Source: Streptomyces sp. WMMC500 (GTDB lineage: Bacteria > Actinomycetota > Actinomycetes > Streptomycetales > Streptomycetaceae). From it: 64,000 nucleotides of DNA. Position 1 is the stretch's first letter. The number at the start of each line of letters is the position of its first letter. The translations under genes and the position numbers were made by a program. Below, piece by piece: positions 26,487 through 36,453 of the stretch. The stretch is from positions 7,542,001 through 7,606,000 of the forward strand of contig NZ_CP114905.1 of assembly GCF_027497195.1 (NCBI RefSeq), read 5' to 3'. The notes below the pieces were generated by a model. It was not told the DNA's origin, searched no databases, and was given only the letters and a program-made list of their open reading frames with translations.

Positions 26487-27398
26487 TCAGAGGTCCTTGA
26501 TGCAGCGCGTCTCGATGAGGAACAGCTCGTAGCCGAACCAGCGGTTGATGGCGAGCATCGGCTCGTTGTCACCGTCGTTGCCCGTGAAGGCGTCGGTGTA
26601 CCCGGCCGCCCGTGCCCGCCGCAGCGACTCGTGCTTCGCGAGCTTCGCCAGCCCCCGGCCGCGGAACGCCCGGCGGCTGCCGGTCATCCCGGACAGGTAG
26701 CGCCCCCGCCCGTCGGTCTCGGCCAGGGAGAACGCCGCCACCTCACCGTCCACCACGGCGGCGATCGTCAGGTCGTGGTCGAGCAGCGGCTCGCGCCAGG
26801 TGTGGTCGAGCCAGTGCTCGTACGCCATGGCGTCGACCGGGGTGTCGCTCGGTTCGTCCAGGGCCGCTTCCGCGTCGGCCTCGTACAGAGGCCGGGGATC
26901 GTCGAAGTCCGCGAACGCGCGCAGCTCCACGCCGGCCGCCGGTTCCGGCCGCGGCGGGAGCGCAGCGCGCAGGTCGAGGTGGAGGACCCGGCCGGTGCGG
27001 CCCCGGTGATAGCCGCGCCGCTCGGCGAAGCGGAAGTCGCGCTCCGGGTCGTACACCCAGGTGTAGACGGTCGTCGCGCCCTGCGCGGCGAGGTGGGCCT
27101 CGGCCGCCGCGAGGAGCGCGGTGCCGACGCCGCGGCCGGTGTGCCCGGGGTGCACGTGCGGCTGGGCGGCGCCCTGCCCCGGCGTGCTGCTGTCGAAGAT
27201 GAGGTGCGCCGTGCACTCGCCGACGATCTGCCCGTCGACCTCGGCGACCAGCGGCCGCAGCCGCTTCTCCGGCGGCGCGGAGGCCACGTTCCAGCGCACC
27301 GACTCGGCGGTGGTGACGGCGAACGGCACGGCCGCGCGCTGCACCTCGGCGACGGCGTCGGCGTCCTCGGGCCGGAAGTCCCGTACGCGCACACTCAT
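26487..27398 (-). CDS. GNAT-family N-acetyltransferase, two-domain type
   Basis: A 303-residue protein with two GNAT folds, as in mycothiol synthase-like actinobacterial enzymes. The first has HVHPGHTGRGVGTALLAAAE near residue 95. The second has SRRAFRGRGLAKLAKHESL near residue 245, followed by NRWFGYELFLIET. Either or both may bind acetyl-CoA. ATG 27398 is chosen because the coding similarity (VRVRDFRPEDADAV) begins there. The substrate is unknown. Divergent from the small GntR gene, 70 bases away. Confidence 0.9.
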   Translation of the reverse strand: MSVRVRDFRPEDADAVAEVQRAAVPFAVTTAESVRWNVASAPPEKRLRPLVAEVDGQIVGECTAHLIFDSSTPGQGAAQPHVHPGHTGRGVGTALLAAAEAHLAAQGATTVYTWVYDPERDFRFAERRGYHRGRTGRVLHLDLRAALPPRPEPAAGVELRAFADFDDPRPLYEADAEAALDEPSDTPVDAMAYEHWLDHTWREPLLDHDLTIAAVVDGEVAAFSLAETDGRGRYLSGMTGSRRAFRGRGLAKLAKHESLRRARAAGYTDAFTGNDGDNEPMLAINRWFGYELFLIETRCIKDL

Positions 27399-27468
27399 GG
27401 CGCCGCACGGTACGGCGACGGGGGTGCCGCTGTCGTGCGAATTTCCCCCCGCGGCCCACAATGAGTCC

Positions 27469-27846
27469 GTGACCATCCAGATTTTCGTCGATCAGCAGGC
27501 GCCCGAGGCCCCGTACGAGCAGGTGCGCGCCCAGATCTCCGCCCAGGCGCGCGGCGGCGTGCTGCCCGCCGGCACCAAGCTGCCCACCGTGCGGGGCCTC
27601 GCCGAGCAGTTGGGCCTCGCACCGAACACCGTCGCCAAGGCGTACCGCGCACTGGAGAGCGACGGGGTGATCGAGACCCGCGGTCGGCACGGCAGCTACG
27701 TGGCCGCCGCGGGCGACGCCGCACACCGGGAGGCGGCCGCGGCGGCACAGGTGTACGCGCAGCGGGCGCAGCGCCTCGGACTCGACCACGGAACCGCGCT
27801 GACCGCGGTGGAAGAGGCGCTGCGCGCCGCATACGCCGACGCGTAG
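27469..27846 (+). CDS. GntR-family regulator, short YtrA type
   Basis: A 125-residue regulator. The winged helix (about residues 12-75: PYEQVRAQI, LPTVRGLAEQLGLAPNTVAKAYRALESDGVIETRG) is followed by only a short Ala-rich C-terminal helix region, the size of the YtrA subgroup. GTG 27469 is the start; the nearby ATG 27461 is out of frame and closes at once. YtrA-type genes usually control an adjacent ABC transporter. None adjoins it here, so its target may be the divergent GNAT gene. Confidence 0.9.
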   Translation: MTIQIFVDQQAPEAPYEQVRAQISAQARGGVLPAGTKLPTVRGLAEQLGLAPNTVAKAYRALESDGVIETRGRHGSYVAAAGDAAHREAAAAAQVYAQRAQRLGLDHGTALTAVEEALRAAYADA

Positions 27847-28275
27847 GGCCCCACCGGGCGGACCCGGCCCGGGCCCTCGGGGGTACGCGCCGAACCTGGG
27901 GCCTCCTTCACCCCGGGCCGGGCCGTCGTCGCCCGCGGCTGTGCGGTGCCGGGCGGGCGGTCGGCGCGCAGCGGCCCGGCCGACGAGGCCCACCAAGGGC
28001 CGAGCCGACGACTGCGCAGACCGCACCCGGAGCCGCCCGCGAACCGGCCCGGCCCGGGAGGCCGTCGCGCGGCGCCGAGCGGATACCCCCGTATTCCGCC
28101 CGGCGCCGCGCCGCTTGGGTGCTGGAGCGCTTGGCTTGGTGCTGGTGACAAGCCTGCGGACCGGAACGAACCGACCGCAAGCGAATGGCGTCGAAACGGG
28201 AAGCTGGAACGGGAATCCGACCACCGACCAGCGCGAACGGGACTAGGGTGGAACGCGTCGGAACGGGGGCAGGAC
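27847..28275. other. Intergenic region upstream of the HTH-membrane protein gene
   Basis: These 429 very GC-rich bases hold no supported gene. A TAGGGT-type -10 at 28243-28248, 27 bases before the GTG start of the next gene, is the only promoter-like element. Confidence 0.5.
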
Positions 28276-30018
28276 GTGAGGGACGCGGCGACGGAGAAAT
28301 TCGCGGCGCTGCTGCGCGAGTTGAAGCAGCGCTCGGGGCGCAGCTATGGCTCGCTGGCGGCCCGCCTGCACGTGAGCACTTCGACCCTTCACCGCTACTG
28401 CAACGGCGACGCCGTGCCGTCGAGCTACGCACCGGCGGAACGCTTCGCGCGCCTGTGCGGCGCGACGCCGGACGAGCTGGTGGAGCTCCACCGCCGCTGG
28501 CACCGCGCGCACGGCATCCGCCGCGGGGCGGCTCCGTCGTGGGCGGCGGGCGAGGAGCCGCGGGGCGGCGGCCGGGGCCGGGACGCGCGGTCCCCGAAGC
28601 GGGGAACACCCGCGGCGGGCGCGGGCCGTGCGGGAGCGTCCGGTCGGCGCCCTGCCGTGCCGGACGGACCCCGGGGGCACGACCCGGCCGCGGGTGCGGA
28701 CGGCGAGCCGACCGCCGACGTGAGCACCGACACGCGGTCGCCCGCGGCGGCAGTACCGGGCGCCGCGGACTCCGTACCCCGCGGTGCCGCCGCGCGCGAG
28801 GGCCGCGGCGGTGGGGCGTCGGCATCTGATGGCACCGGCGGCTCTGTCGACAAGTCGGCCCCGGACGATGCCCCGGCCGCCGGCGGTGCGGGCGACTCCG
28901 GTTCCGGTGACACCCCGTCCTCCGGCGCCGCCGTCCCCAGAGCGGCCCGCGGCCACCGGTGGTCGCGCCTCTCCCTGTCCCTGCGCGGTGCCGCGGCGGG
29001 CGGCTTCCGGGCCGCCGGACTCCGCGGCCGGTGGGTGGGCCTGCCGGTCGCCGGGGTGGTGGCGGTGGCGCTGGTCGCCTTCGTCGCCATCTCCAGCGGG
29101 TCCACCGGCGAGGGCCGGGCCGGCGGTGGCGACGGGCGCGAGAGCGGGGTCGTGGCCGACGGGAGCCGGGGCGGCGGAGGCGCGAAGGGAGGCGAGACGG
29201 CGGAGAAGGACCGGGCCGCCGATCCGTCCGGACGGCGCAAGCCCTCGCCCGCCGGCGGCGGCGCGGGGGAGGACCACCCGGAGGACGGCGCGAGCCCCCG
29301 CAAGGGCGGCGCGGCGCCGCCCACGGGCCGGGACGAGGGCAGCGTGCAGACCCCTCTCGCGTGGTCCGTCCGATCGCACGTCTGGGAGAACGGCTGCGAC
29401 CACCGCTACGTCCTCGACAAGTCCCCCGACGACGTGCCGCCCCCGCCCGTGGCGCAGGACGCCGAGGCGTGGGCCGCCAGCCAGGGCGCCGTCCACGGCG
29501 GGACGACGAACATCGAGACCGCCATCGAGCCCCGCGGCGCCGAGCCGGTGACCGTCACCGCCGTCCACGTGCGCAAGTCCACGACCGGCGCGCCGCTGCC
29601 GTGGACCGCGTTCGCGATGTCCGACGGCTGCGGCGGCGAGGTCACCAAGGCGGCGTACACCGTGGACCTGGACACGCCCCGCCCCGTTCTCAAGCCCATG
29701 CAGGGCGGCGACTCCACGCAGACCTGGGATCCCCCCGCGCTTCCGTACCGCGTCACCCCCGACGATCCGCTGTCCCTCCTGGTGTACGCCAACACCGAGG
29801 ACCACGACGTCCGCTGGTACCTGGAGGTCGAGTGGAGCACCGGGGACGACTCCGGCGTCATACGCATCGACGACCGGGGTGCCCCGTTCCGTACCAGCGC
29901 GATCCAGGACCGCCCGCTGTACGGCTACGACTACGCCAACGGCTTCTGGCGCTCGTGGCCGCTGGCCGACGACCCCGACGCGCAGGACCCCGCGTCGTCC
30001 GCGCCCCCGGCGCCGTAG
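28276..30018 (+). CDS. Membrane-anchored helix-turn-helix protein
   Basis: A 580-residue protein with a cytoplasmic XRE-type HTH at residues 5-60 (LLRELKQRSGRSYGSLAARL, STSTLHRYCNGDAVP). A long low-complexity Gly/Ala/Arg-rich linker follows. One membrane helix lies near residues 253-274 (GLPVAGVVAVALVAFVA). After another charged Gly-rich linker comes an exported C-terminal domain (about 360-570) with WENGCDHRYVLDK and several Trp and Cys residues. GTG 28276 follows GGGGGCAGGAC. The layout suggests transmembrane signalling to DNA or a DNA-tethering role. The outer domain is of unknown function but I have seen the type in streptomycetes. Confidence 0.8.
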   Translation: MRDAATEKFAALLRELKQRSGRSYGSLAARLHVSTSTLHRYCNGDAVPSSYAPAERFARLCGATPDELVELHRRWHRAHGIRRGAAPSWAAGEEPRGGGRGRDARSPKRGTPAAGAGRAGASGRRPAVPDGPRGHDPAAGADGEPTADVSTDTRSPAAAVPGAADSVPRGAAAREGRGGGASASDGTGGSVDKSAPDDAPAAGGAGDSGSGDTPSSGAAVPRAARGHRWSRLSLSLRGAAAGGFRAAGLRGRWVGLPVAGVVAVALVAFVAISSGSTGEGRAGGGDGRESGVVADGSRGGGGAKGGETAEKDRAADPSGRRKPSPAGGGAGEDHPEDGASPRKGGAAPPTGRDEGSVQTPLAWSVRSHVWENGCDHRYVLDKSPDDVPPPPVAQDAEAWAASQGAVHGGTTNIETAIEPRGAEPVTVTAVHVRKSTTGAPLPWTAFAMSDGCGGEVTKAAYTVDLDTPRPVLKPMQGGDSTQTWDPPALPYRVTPDDPLSLLVYANTEDHDVRWYLEVEWSTGDDSGVIRIDDRGAPFRTSAIQDRPLYGYDYANGFWRSWPLADDPDAQDPASSAPPAP

Positions 30019-30238
30019 GCACGGCGCCGGCCGGAGGAACCGCAGGAACCGGAGAAAGCGGAAGACGAGCCACCGGCGAGGGGCGTATTCCAGCCAGATG
30101 AAACGGTTCTCCTGGTCAAGACCGCGTTCTGGGCCGGGAATTGGGGATGATTCCGCTGTGGGGGATGCGCATGTGACGCAGGCAGACGATAGGGTTAGCC
30201 TGCCCGGGCCGGGAGCCCTCGTCAGGGTGGGGAGTGTC

Positions 30239-30505
30239 ATGGATCAGATAGCAATGCGCGGCAAGGCGCGAGTTCCTGCAGTCAACTGCGGGAGCAGCGC
30301 GTCGCGGGCACGCGTCGACCGGCATCTCGCCGTGCTCGGCGGACCCGCCGCCCCCCAGGGGGACACGGACAGCGCCACCATGCTGATGCGTGAGCTGACC
30401 GCACGCGAGGACAGGGCCGCGAAGCCGGGCCGCATGGCGCGCGTCTCCCTCTTCGCCCCGCTGCGGAAGCTGCGGCGCACCCTCTTCGGCAACCGCAAGA
30501 GCTGA
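30239..30505 (+). CDS. Small basic conserved hypothetical protein
   Basis: An 88-residue protein with a basic C terminus (APLRKLRRTLFGNRKS) and no membrane segment or signal peptide. The middle reads SATMLMRELTAREDR. ATG 30239 has GGGTGGGGAG upstream and a TAGGGT -10 candidate at 30191-30196. It looks like an actinomycete-specific small protein of unknown role. The strong hairpin just after the stop and the good ribosome site support it as a real gene. Confidence 0.7.
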   Translation: MDQIAMRGKARVPAVNCGSSASRARVDRHLAVLGGPAAPQGDTDSATMLMRELTAREDRAAKPGRMARVSLFAPLRKLRRTLFGNRKS

Positions 30506-30517
30506 CAGACGACTCGT

Positions 30518-30562
30518 ATCGGGGCGGGCCGCGGCGACCCGGCATGCCGCGCCCGCCCTGAT
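30518..30562. terminator. Stem-loop terminator after the small basic protein gene
   Basis: ATCGGGGCGGGC-CGCGGC pairs with GCCGCG-CCCGCCC-TGAT around a ten-base loop, with one bulged base. It is a strong GC hairpin directly after the stop at 30505. Confidence 0.65.
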
Positions 30563-30594
30563 CGCTGCCCGCGTACGGCAGCACCCCCGCACCC

Positions 30595-30622
30595 GGGGAG
30601 CGCCACGAAACGCGCGCTCCCC
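30595..30622. terminator. Stem-loop terminator after the ABC permease gene
   Basis: GGGGAGCGC and GCGCTCCCC form a 9-bp perfect stem with a ten-base loop, 41 bases beyond the permease stop on the minus strand. Confidence 0.6.
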
Positions 30623-30662
30623 GTCGCCGTTCCCCCGTTCTTCGTTTCTCGTTTCTCGCTGC

Positions 30663-31456
30663 TCAGCCACGTCCCCGCGCGCTGCGCCGCACCGCGAGCG
30701 GTACGAACACCGCCAGCAGCACCGCAGACCAGGCCAGCGCCGCCGCCACCGGATGCGTCATCGGCCACGCCGCGCCCGCCGCGTCGTCAAGACCCGGCGG
30801 CGCGCTGCCCGTCAGGTCCCGTACGGCGGTGACGTACGCGCTGAGCGGGTTCCACTCCACCACCGCCCGCAGCCACCCCGGCATGCCGTGGGTCGGCACG
30901 TACGCGTTGGAGAGCAACTGCAGCATGAACGTGGTGCTCGCCAACTGCCCCGCCGCCTCCTCGTTGCCGACCACCATGCCGAGGTGGCTCCCGATCCACG
31001 CCGACGTGAACCGCAGCAGGAGCAGCAGCCCCAGCGCCCCCGCCGTCGCCGCCGCACCGCCGTCGTTCCGCCAGCCCACGGCGTAGCCCACCGCGACCAG
31101 CGGCGCCAGCCCGGCGGCGAACAGCAGCACGTCCGCGACCGCGTGCCCCAGCGGCACCGCCGCCCGGCTGATCGGCAGCGCCCGGAAGCGCTCGGTGACT
31201 CCGCGGCCGGTGTCGCCGGCGGCCTGCAGCATGCCGGTGACCAGGCCGCCGGCCGCCGTGGTGGCGAAGAGGCCCGGGACGATGTACGAGCGGTAGTCGG
31301 CGCCGCCGGGGAGTGAGACGGAGTTGCCGAAGACGTAGCCGAAGAAGAGCAGCAGCGTCAGCGGCATCACCTGGGTGATGACGAGCAGCGCGGGGTTGCG
31401 CCGGGCGCGCCGCAACTGGCGGCCGACCATGGCCATGCCGTCGTACGCGAGGTCGC

Positions 31457-31460
<4 letters not shown>
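30663..31460 (-). CDS. ABC-2 type transporter permease (DrrB-like)
   Basis: A 265-residue membrane protein with about six hydrophobic helices. The ABC-2 exporter pattern is visible: a first helix LVITQVMPLTLLLFFGYVFG, the motif ERFRALPISRAAVPLGHAVAD, and LLSNAYVPTHGMPGWLRAVVEWNPL near the end, as in DrrB/daunorubicin-resistance permeases. It is the membrane half of a drug or lipid exporter with the ATPase encoded just upstream, whose stop it overlaps by four bases (ATGA). Confidence 0.93.
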
Positions 31461-32449
<989 letters not shown>

Positions 32450-32471
32450 GCCGCCGAGCATAACCGACTCA

Positions 32472-32482
32472 GTACGCTGTAC
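32472..32482. promoter_or_regulatory. TetR operator candidate 2 (between ABC and TetR genes)
   Basis: GTACGCTGTAC lies 36 bases before the TetR start and overlaps the predicted -35 region of the ABC operon. Together with the site at 32428, it is the likely binding site for the TetR regulator encoded at 32519. Confidence 0.65.
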
Positions 32483-32518
32483 GTAAACCAGTGGCCGACG
32501 GCCCGTGGGAAGGCAGCG

Positions 32519-33307
32519 ATGGCAGCGAGCGGACGAGCCGCGGACGGGGCGGCGCACGGCGCCACCCCCGAGGTGATCTGGACCCGCCCCGAGCGCGCCG
32601 GCCGCGGCCCGCGCCCCGCGCACAGCCGCGCCGCGATCGCCGCCGCCGCGGTCCGGATCGCCGACGCGGACGGCCTCGACGCCGTCTCGATGCGCCGGGT
32701 CGCCGCCGAGATCGGCAGCGGCACCATGTCGCTCTACAACTACGTGCCGCGCAAGGAGGACCTGCACGAGCTGATGGTCGACGCGGTCAGCGCCGAGTAC
32801 GACCTGTCGGCACCGCTGACCGGGGACTGGCGCGCCGACGTGCTGGCGCTGGCGGAGCAGTCGCGGGAGCTGATGCGCCGGCACCCCTGGCTGCCGCGGC
32901 TCACCGCGACCACGGCGTACGGGTTCACGCCGCACGCGCTGCGCTACCTCGACCGCTTCCTCGCGGCCCTGGAGGGCCTGGACGCGGCGCCGGGCACGAA
33001 GATGGAGCTGGTCGCGATGGTCACGGCGTCGGTGACCAGCTACGTGACGTTCGAGATCGCGCTGGCCGAGCGGGCCCGGGCGCTGCCGTGGAGCGAGGCG
33101 GAGGAACAGGCGGTCCGGGGGGCCTATCTGGCGGGGCAGTTGGCGACGGGGGAGTACCCGCACCTGGCCGCCGTACTGGCGCAGGCGGCCGAACCCGGGG
33201 ACCACGACGAGGCGTTCCGGCGGATGCTGGGGCGGGCGCTGGACGGCTTCGAGCCGCCGGGCGGTGCCGCGCCGGGCGCCGGGACGCCGGGCGACGGGGT
33301 GGGCTGA
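32519..33307 (+). CDS. TetR-family regulator of the ABC exporter
   Basis: A 262-residue regulator. After a 40-residue basic tail, the HTH reads AAAVRIADADGLDAVSMRRVAAEIGSGTMSLYNYVPRKEDL (about residues 44-85). The long ligand domain resembles the tetracycline-repressor C-terminal class (ATTAYGFTPHALRYLDRFLAAL). ATG 32519 follows GGGAAGG. Divergent from the DrrAB-like exporter genes, with two inverted copies of one site in the shared promoter, so it most likely represses the exporter until a ligand binds. Confidence 0.92.
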   Translation: MAASGRAADGAAHGATPEVIWTRPERAGRGPRPAHSRAAIAAAAVRIADADGLDAVSMRRVAAEIGSGTMSLYNYVPRKEDLHELMVDAVSAEYDLSAPLTGDWRADVLALAEQSRELMRRHPWLPRLTATTAYGFTPHALRYLDRFLAALEGLDAAPGTKMELVAMVTASVTSYVTFEIALAERARALPWSEAEEQAVRGAYLAGQLATGEYPHLAAVLAQAAEPGDHDEAFRRMLGRALDGFEPPGGAAPGAGTPGDGVG

Positions 33308-33387
33308 CGGATACCGCCGCCGGCCACGGGAGTTGGGCGCGAAGCACACTTGAAACGCGTCCGGCCCGGCAATTACGTTCCTCTGAC

Positions 33388-33954
33388 ATGTATCTCGCCC
33401 GGCGCCTGCTCGCCCTGCCGCTGACCCTCGCCGACCCGACGTTCACCGACGTCGAGAGCCCCACCGACTCCACCCCGGCCGAGCGCACCGTCGACCCCGC
33501 CGAGTGCCCCGTGGTGCCGCACATGCTGCCCGGCGTCGTCAGCGCCGCGTCGGTCGGCTCCGAGAACCTCAAGTCCGACCACTCGGACCACGGCCTCGGC
33601 GTCATCGACGTCGCCGCCCCGGGCGGCGACGACTACCAGATCCCCGACACCCCCTCGAAGGACCCCTACGTCCTGTCCACCTGGATCGACGGCGCGTACG
33701 CCTCGGGCCCCGGCACCTCCGCGGCCGCCGCCCAGGTCTCCGGCGTCGCGGCCCTCCTCAAGAGCGAGCACCCGCACGCCTCCCCCGCGAAGCTGCGCGC
33801 CCTGCTCTTCGCCCAGGCCGACAACCCCGGCTGCCCCGACTTCTACGACCCGGACGGCGACGGAGTCGAGAACGCCGTGTGCACGGGCGACGACCGGCTC
33901 AACGGCTTCCACGGCGCGGGCGTCGTCGACGCCCTCGACGCGGTCCGCCGCTAG
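33388..33954 (+). pseudogene. Subtilisin-like (S8) protease, C-terminal fragment
   Basis: These 188 codons match the last part of secreted streptomycete S8 proteases: SPTDSTPAERTVDPAECP, HGLGVIDVAAPGGD, the Ser-site region GTSAAAAQVSGVAALL and the final NGFHGAGVVDALDAVR. The catalytic Asp and His domains and the signal peptide are missing, because the homology begins near 33420 directly after an unrelated short start. The usual protein is at least twice as long. No promoter or ribosome site of quality is seen, so I call it a relic, although a short frame remains open. Confidence 0.8.
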
Positions 33955-33985
33955 CGGTCCGCCGCCGGTCGCCCGGCCCCGCGGT

Positions 33986-35434
33986 TCAGATCAGCGCGAA
34001 CTGCCCCTCCGGGCCCTCCTCGTGATGGTCCAGCACCGACGCCGGGCGGCGCGCCGACGCGGGGACCGGCAGGACGCCCGCCTCGTGCAGCTCGGCCGCC
34101 GTGATCTCCGCTCCGGACGCGCCGGAGGCTCCCTCCGGGCCCCGTGCCTCGTCCGCGCCCGGCTCCGCCGCCTCCGCGAGCAGCGCCAGCACCGTGATCA
34201 GCTCCAGCAGCTCCGACGTCCACTCCTGCGGCCACGCCGCGGGCCGTATCGCCGCCAGCGTCCCCGGCTCCGCCGGCTCCAGCCGCGCGGCGATCCACTG
34301 CTCCAGCACGGGCACGCCGCCCTCCGTGAACTCCCAGGCCGCCCGCGGCACCGGCGAGATGCGTCCCGCGCCGAGGAGCAGCGCCTCCTCCTCCGGGTCG
34401 TACGACACCTCCGCCGGCCGGGCCGGGATCGCCGCCCGCACGTACGGCCGCCGGCCGCCCGGCAGCCGGGGCTTCCCGCCGCCGCGGGCGCCGCGGAGCT
34501 GCACCTCCAGCAGCCGCCGGCCGCGCGCCACGCCCGCCTCCCACACGGCGGCGTCCGCGGTCAGCGGCACCGCGCACCCGCGCGGGGTGGCCCGCCCGGC
34601 GGCCAGCACCCAGGCGAACACGTCCTCCGGCGCGACCTTGCCGCCCAGCCGCCTGCCCAGCAGGCGCAGCAGCCGCGGGGCGAGGTTGGGCTCCCGTCCC
34701 CGGGGCCGCCGGTACAGCGGCCGGATCCGCCCCGGCCGCCCGGCGGGCGACCGCCCGTCCGGCAGCAGCGCGGAGGCGACCACGGCGAGCCCGCCGGACC
34801 CGGCAGGCCCCTGCGCCGCGTAGCCCGCCTCGACGGCGAACAACTGGCGGTCGTCCGCGACCCGCCACAGCTCCGGCCGGGCGGCGTCGATGAGCCGGTT
34901 GTCGGGGATCAGCCACTGCGGGTCGTACGCCCCGTGCAGCACCCGCACCGGCTCGGGACACGGCCCCGCCTCGCGGGCCAGCCGCCCGGTCCCGGCCGCC
35001 CGCCCGGGCAACTGCGCCACGGCGCTGCGCGCCGTCCGCGCCCGGGTCGCCCGGAAGAGCGCGTCCCGGTCGGCTCCTTCGGCCCGTACGAGCGCATCCC
35101 ACCGCGCCCGCAGCGTCGCGGCGCCGGGCGCCATGACCCACCCCCGCCCGAGCCGCAGCGGGGCGACGGACCAGGGCATCAGGTCGGCGAGCAGCGGGGC
35201 GGAGAGGATCGCGGCGTCCGCGCCCTCGGCGTCCGCGCCCGCGGCATGCGGGCCCTCGCCGTCCGGACCGGCGCCGGCGGGACTTCCGGCGCGTACGCGC
35301 TGGGCCGGCACGGCTGTCGCCGGCGCGTCCTCGACCGGCGCGTCCTCCGCCCGCTGCACCGCCGCCGCGGGGTCCTCCGGCGCGGGAGCGGCGGCCTCCG
35401 CCACGGCCGGGCCGCTGTCCGCCGAACTCCCCAT
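33986..35434 (-). CDS. Type ISP restriction/modification enzyme-like protein (C-terminal domain form)
   Basis: A 482-residue protein. After a variable Ala/Glu-rich N terminus (about residues 1-80), conserved blocks MPWSVAPLRLG, WVMAPGAATLRARWDAL, CPEPVRVLHGAYDPQWLIPD, RPELWRV, SALLPDGRSPAGRPGRIRPLYRR and PYDPEEEALLLG-like segments appear. I recognise these as the C-terminal domain of Type ISP restriction-modification proteins, which streptomycetes encode as a stand-alone protein. No helicase, nuclease or methyltransferase motif is present, so it is unlikely to restrict DNA by itself. ATG 35434 follows GGGGAGGAC. Confidence 0.75.
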   Translation of the reverse strand: MGSSADSGPAVAEAAAPAPEDPAAAVQRAEDAPVEDAPATAVPAQRVRAGSPAGAGPDGEGPHAAGADAEGADAAILSAPLLADLMPWSVAPLRLGRGWVMAPGAATLRARWDALVRAEGADRDALFRATRARTARSAVAQLPGRAAGTGRLAREAGPCPEPVRVLHGAYDPQWLIPDNRLIDAARPELWRVADDRQLFAVEAGYAAQGPAGSGGLAVVASALLPDGRSPAGRPGRIRPLYRRPRGREPNLAPRLLRLLGRRLGGKVAPEDVFAWVLAAGRATPRGCAVPLTADAAVWEAGVARGRRLLEVQLRGARGGGKPRLPGGRRPYVRAAIPARPAEVSYDPEEEALLLGAGRISPVPRAAWEFTEGGVPVLEQWIAARLEPAEPGTLAAIRPAAWPQEWTSELLELITVLALLAEAAEPGADEARGPEGASGASGAEITAAELHEAGVLPVPASARRPASVLDHHEEGPEGQFALI

Positions 35435-35547
35435 GGACCGTCCTCCCCTCGACTCCCGAGCCGCCCGCAGGGCGCTTCGCATCCTACGATCCCGCTGCGA
35501 CATCCCCCTCGTCACCGCGAGCGGTTCACCCGTGTCATGATCCGTCG

Positions 35548-36432
35548 ATGACTCCCGGAACGATCACCGCGGACGCCGCCGGCACCTGGCGGCTCGGCGA
35601 CCTCACCGTCCACCGCCTCGGCTTCGGCGCCATGCGCCTGCCGGCCGCGGCGGAGCCGGCGGCCGGCGGCCGGGCGCGCGCCCACGCCGTGCTCCGGCGC
35701 GCCGTCGAACTCGGCGTCAACCACATCGACACCGCCGCCTTCTACTTCTCCCCGTACCGCTCCGCCAACGAACTGATCAACTCCGCCCTCGCGCCGTACC
35801 CCGACGACCTCGTCATCGCCACCAAGGTCTGGGCCGGCCGCGACCCGTCGGGCGCGTGGGCGTGGGCCGAGCCCGAGCAGATCCGCGGCCAGGTCGAGGA
35901 GAACCTGCGCCAGCTCGGCCGCGACCACCTCGACGTCGTCAACCTCCGCCTCCCGCCCAGCCGCCGCCGCGCGAACGGCTCGCTGGCCGACCACTTCGGC
36001 GCCCTCGCCGAGTGCCGCACGGCCGGCCTCGTCCGCCACCTCGGCGTCTCCAACGTCAGCGCGGACCAGCTCGCCGAGGCCCGGACGATCGCCCCGGTCG
36101 TCTGCGTCCAGAACGCCTTCGGCGTCGGCGCGGACGACGAGGAGCGGGCCCTGCTGCGTACCTGCGACGAACAGGGCGTCGCCTACGTGCCGTTCTTCGC
36201 CATCGCCGGCGAGGGCCGCGAGGCGGGCCCCTCTGGTACGGACACCGAGGAGGTCCGCGCCGCCGCCCGCGCCCACGGCCTGACCCCCGCGCAGATCCGC
36301 CTGGCCTGGACCCTCCACCAGGGCCCGCACGTCCTCGCCATCCCCGGCACGGGCAACCCCGACCACGTCACGGAGAACGTCGCCGCGGGCGCGGCCCGCC
36401 TCACCGACGAGGAGGCGGGGCTGCTCGGCTGA
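35548..36432 (+). CDS. Aldo/keto reductase, YdbC/PdxI-like
   Basis: A 294-residue NADPH-dependent oxidoreductase. It has the TIM-barrel start HRLGFGAMRLP, VNHIDTAAFYFSPYRSANELI with catalytic Asp and Tyr, VIATKVW with the Lys, and the cofactor-binding AIPGTGNPDHVTENV near the end. The usual catalytic His position reads VVNLRLP instead of YQIHxP, a feature of the YdbC/PdxI subgroup, so this is not degeneration. The physiological substrate is unknown. Divergent from the ISP-like gene. Confidence 0.9.
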   Translation: MTPGTITADAAGTWRLGDLTVHRLGFGAMRLPAAAEPAAGGRARAHAVLRRAVELGVNHIDTAAFYFSPYRSANELINSALAPYPDDLVIATKVWAGRDPSGAWAWAEPEQIRGQVEENLRQLGRDHLDVVNLRLPPSRRRANGSLADHFGALAECRTAGLVRHLGVSNVSADQLAEARTIAPVVCVQNAFGVGADDEERALLRTCDEQGVAYVPFFAIAGEGREAGPSGTDTEEVRAAARAHGLTPAQIRLAWTLHQGPHVLAIPGTGNPDHVTENVAAGAARLTDEEAGLLG

Positions 36433-36453
36433 ACGCGGCCCGGGGAGCGCCCG

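Noticed and set aside
33986..35434. Restriction-modification or phage-defence system
   Set aside because: The protein has only the C-terminal Type ISP-like domain; no helicase, nuclease or methyltransferase motif or partner gene is present.
35548..36432. Aldo/keto reductase with a lost active-site His
   Set aside because: The VVNLRL segment in place of the His motif is a feature of the YdbC/PdxI subgroup, so it is not evidence of inactivation.
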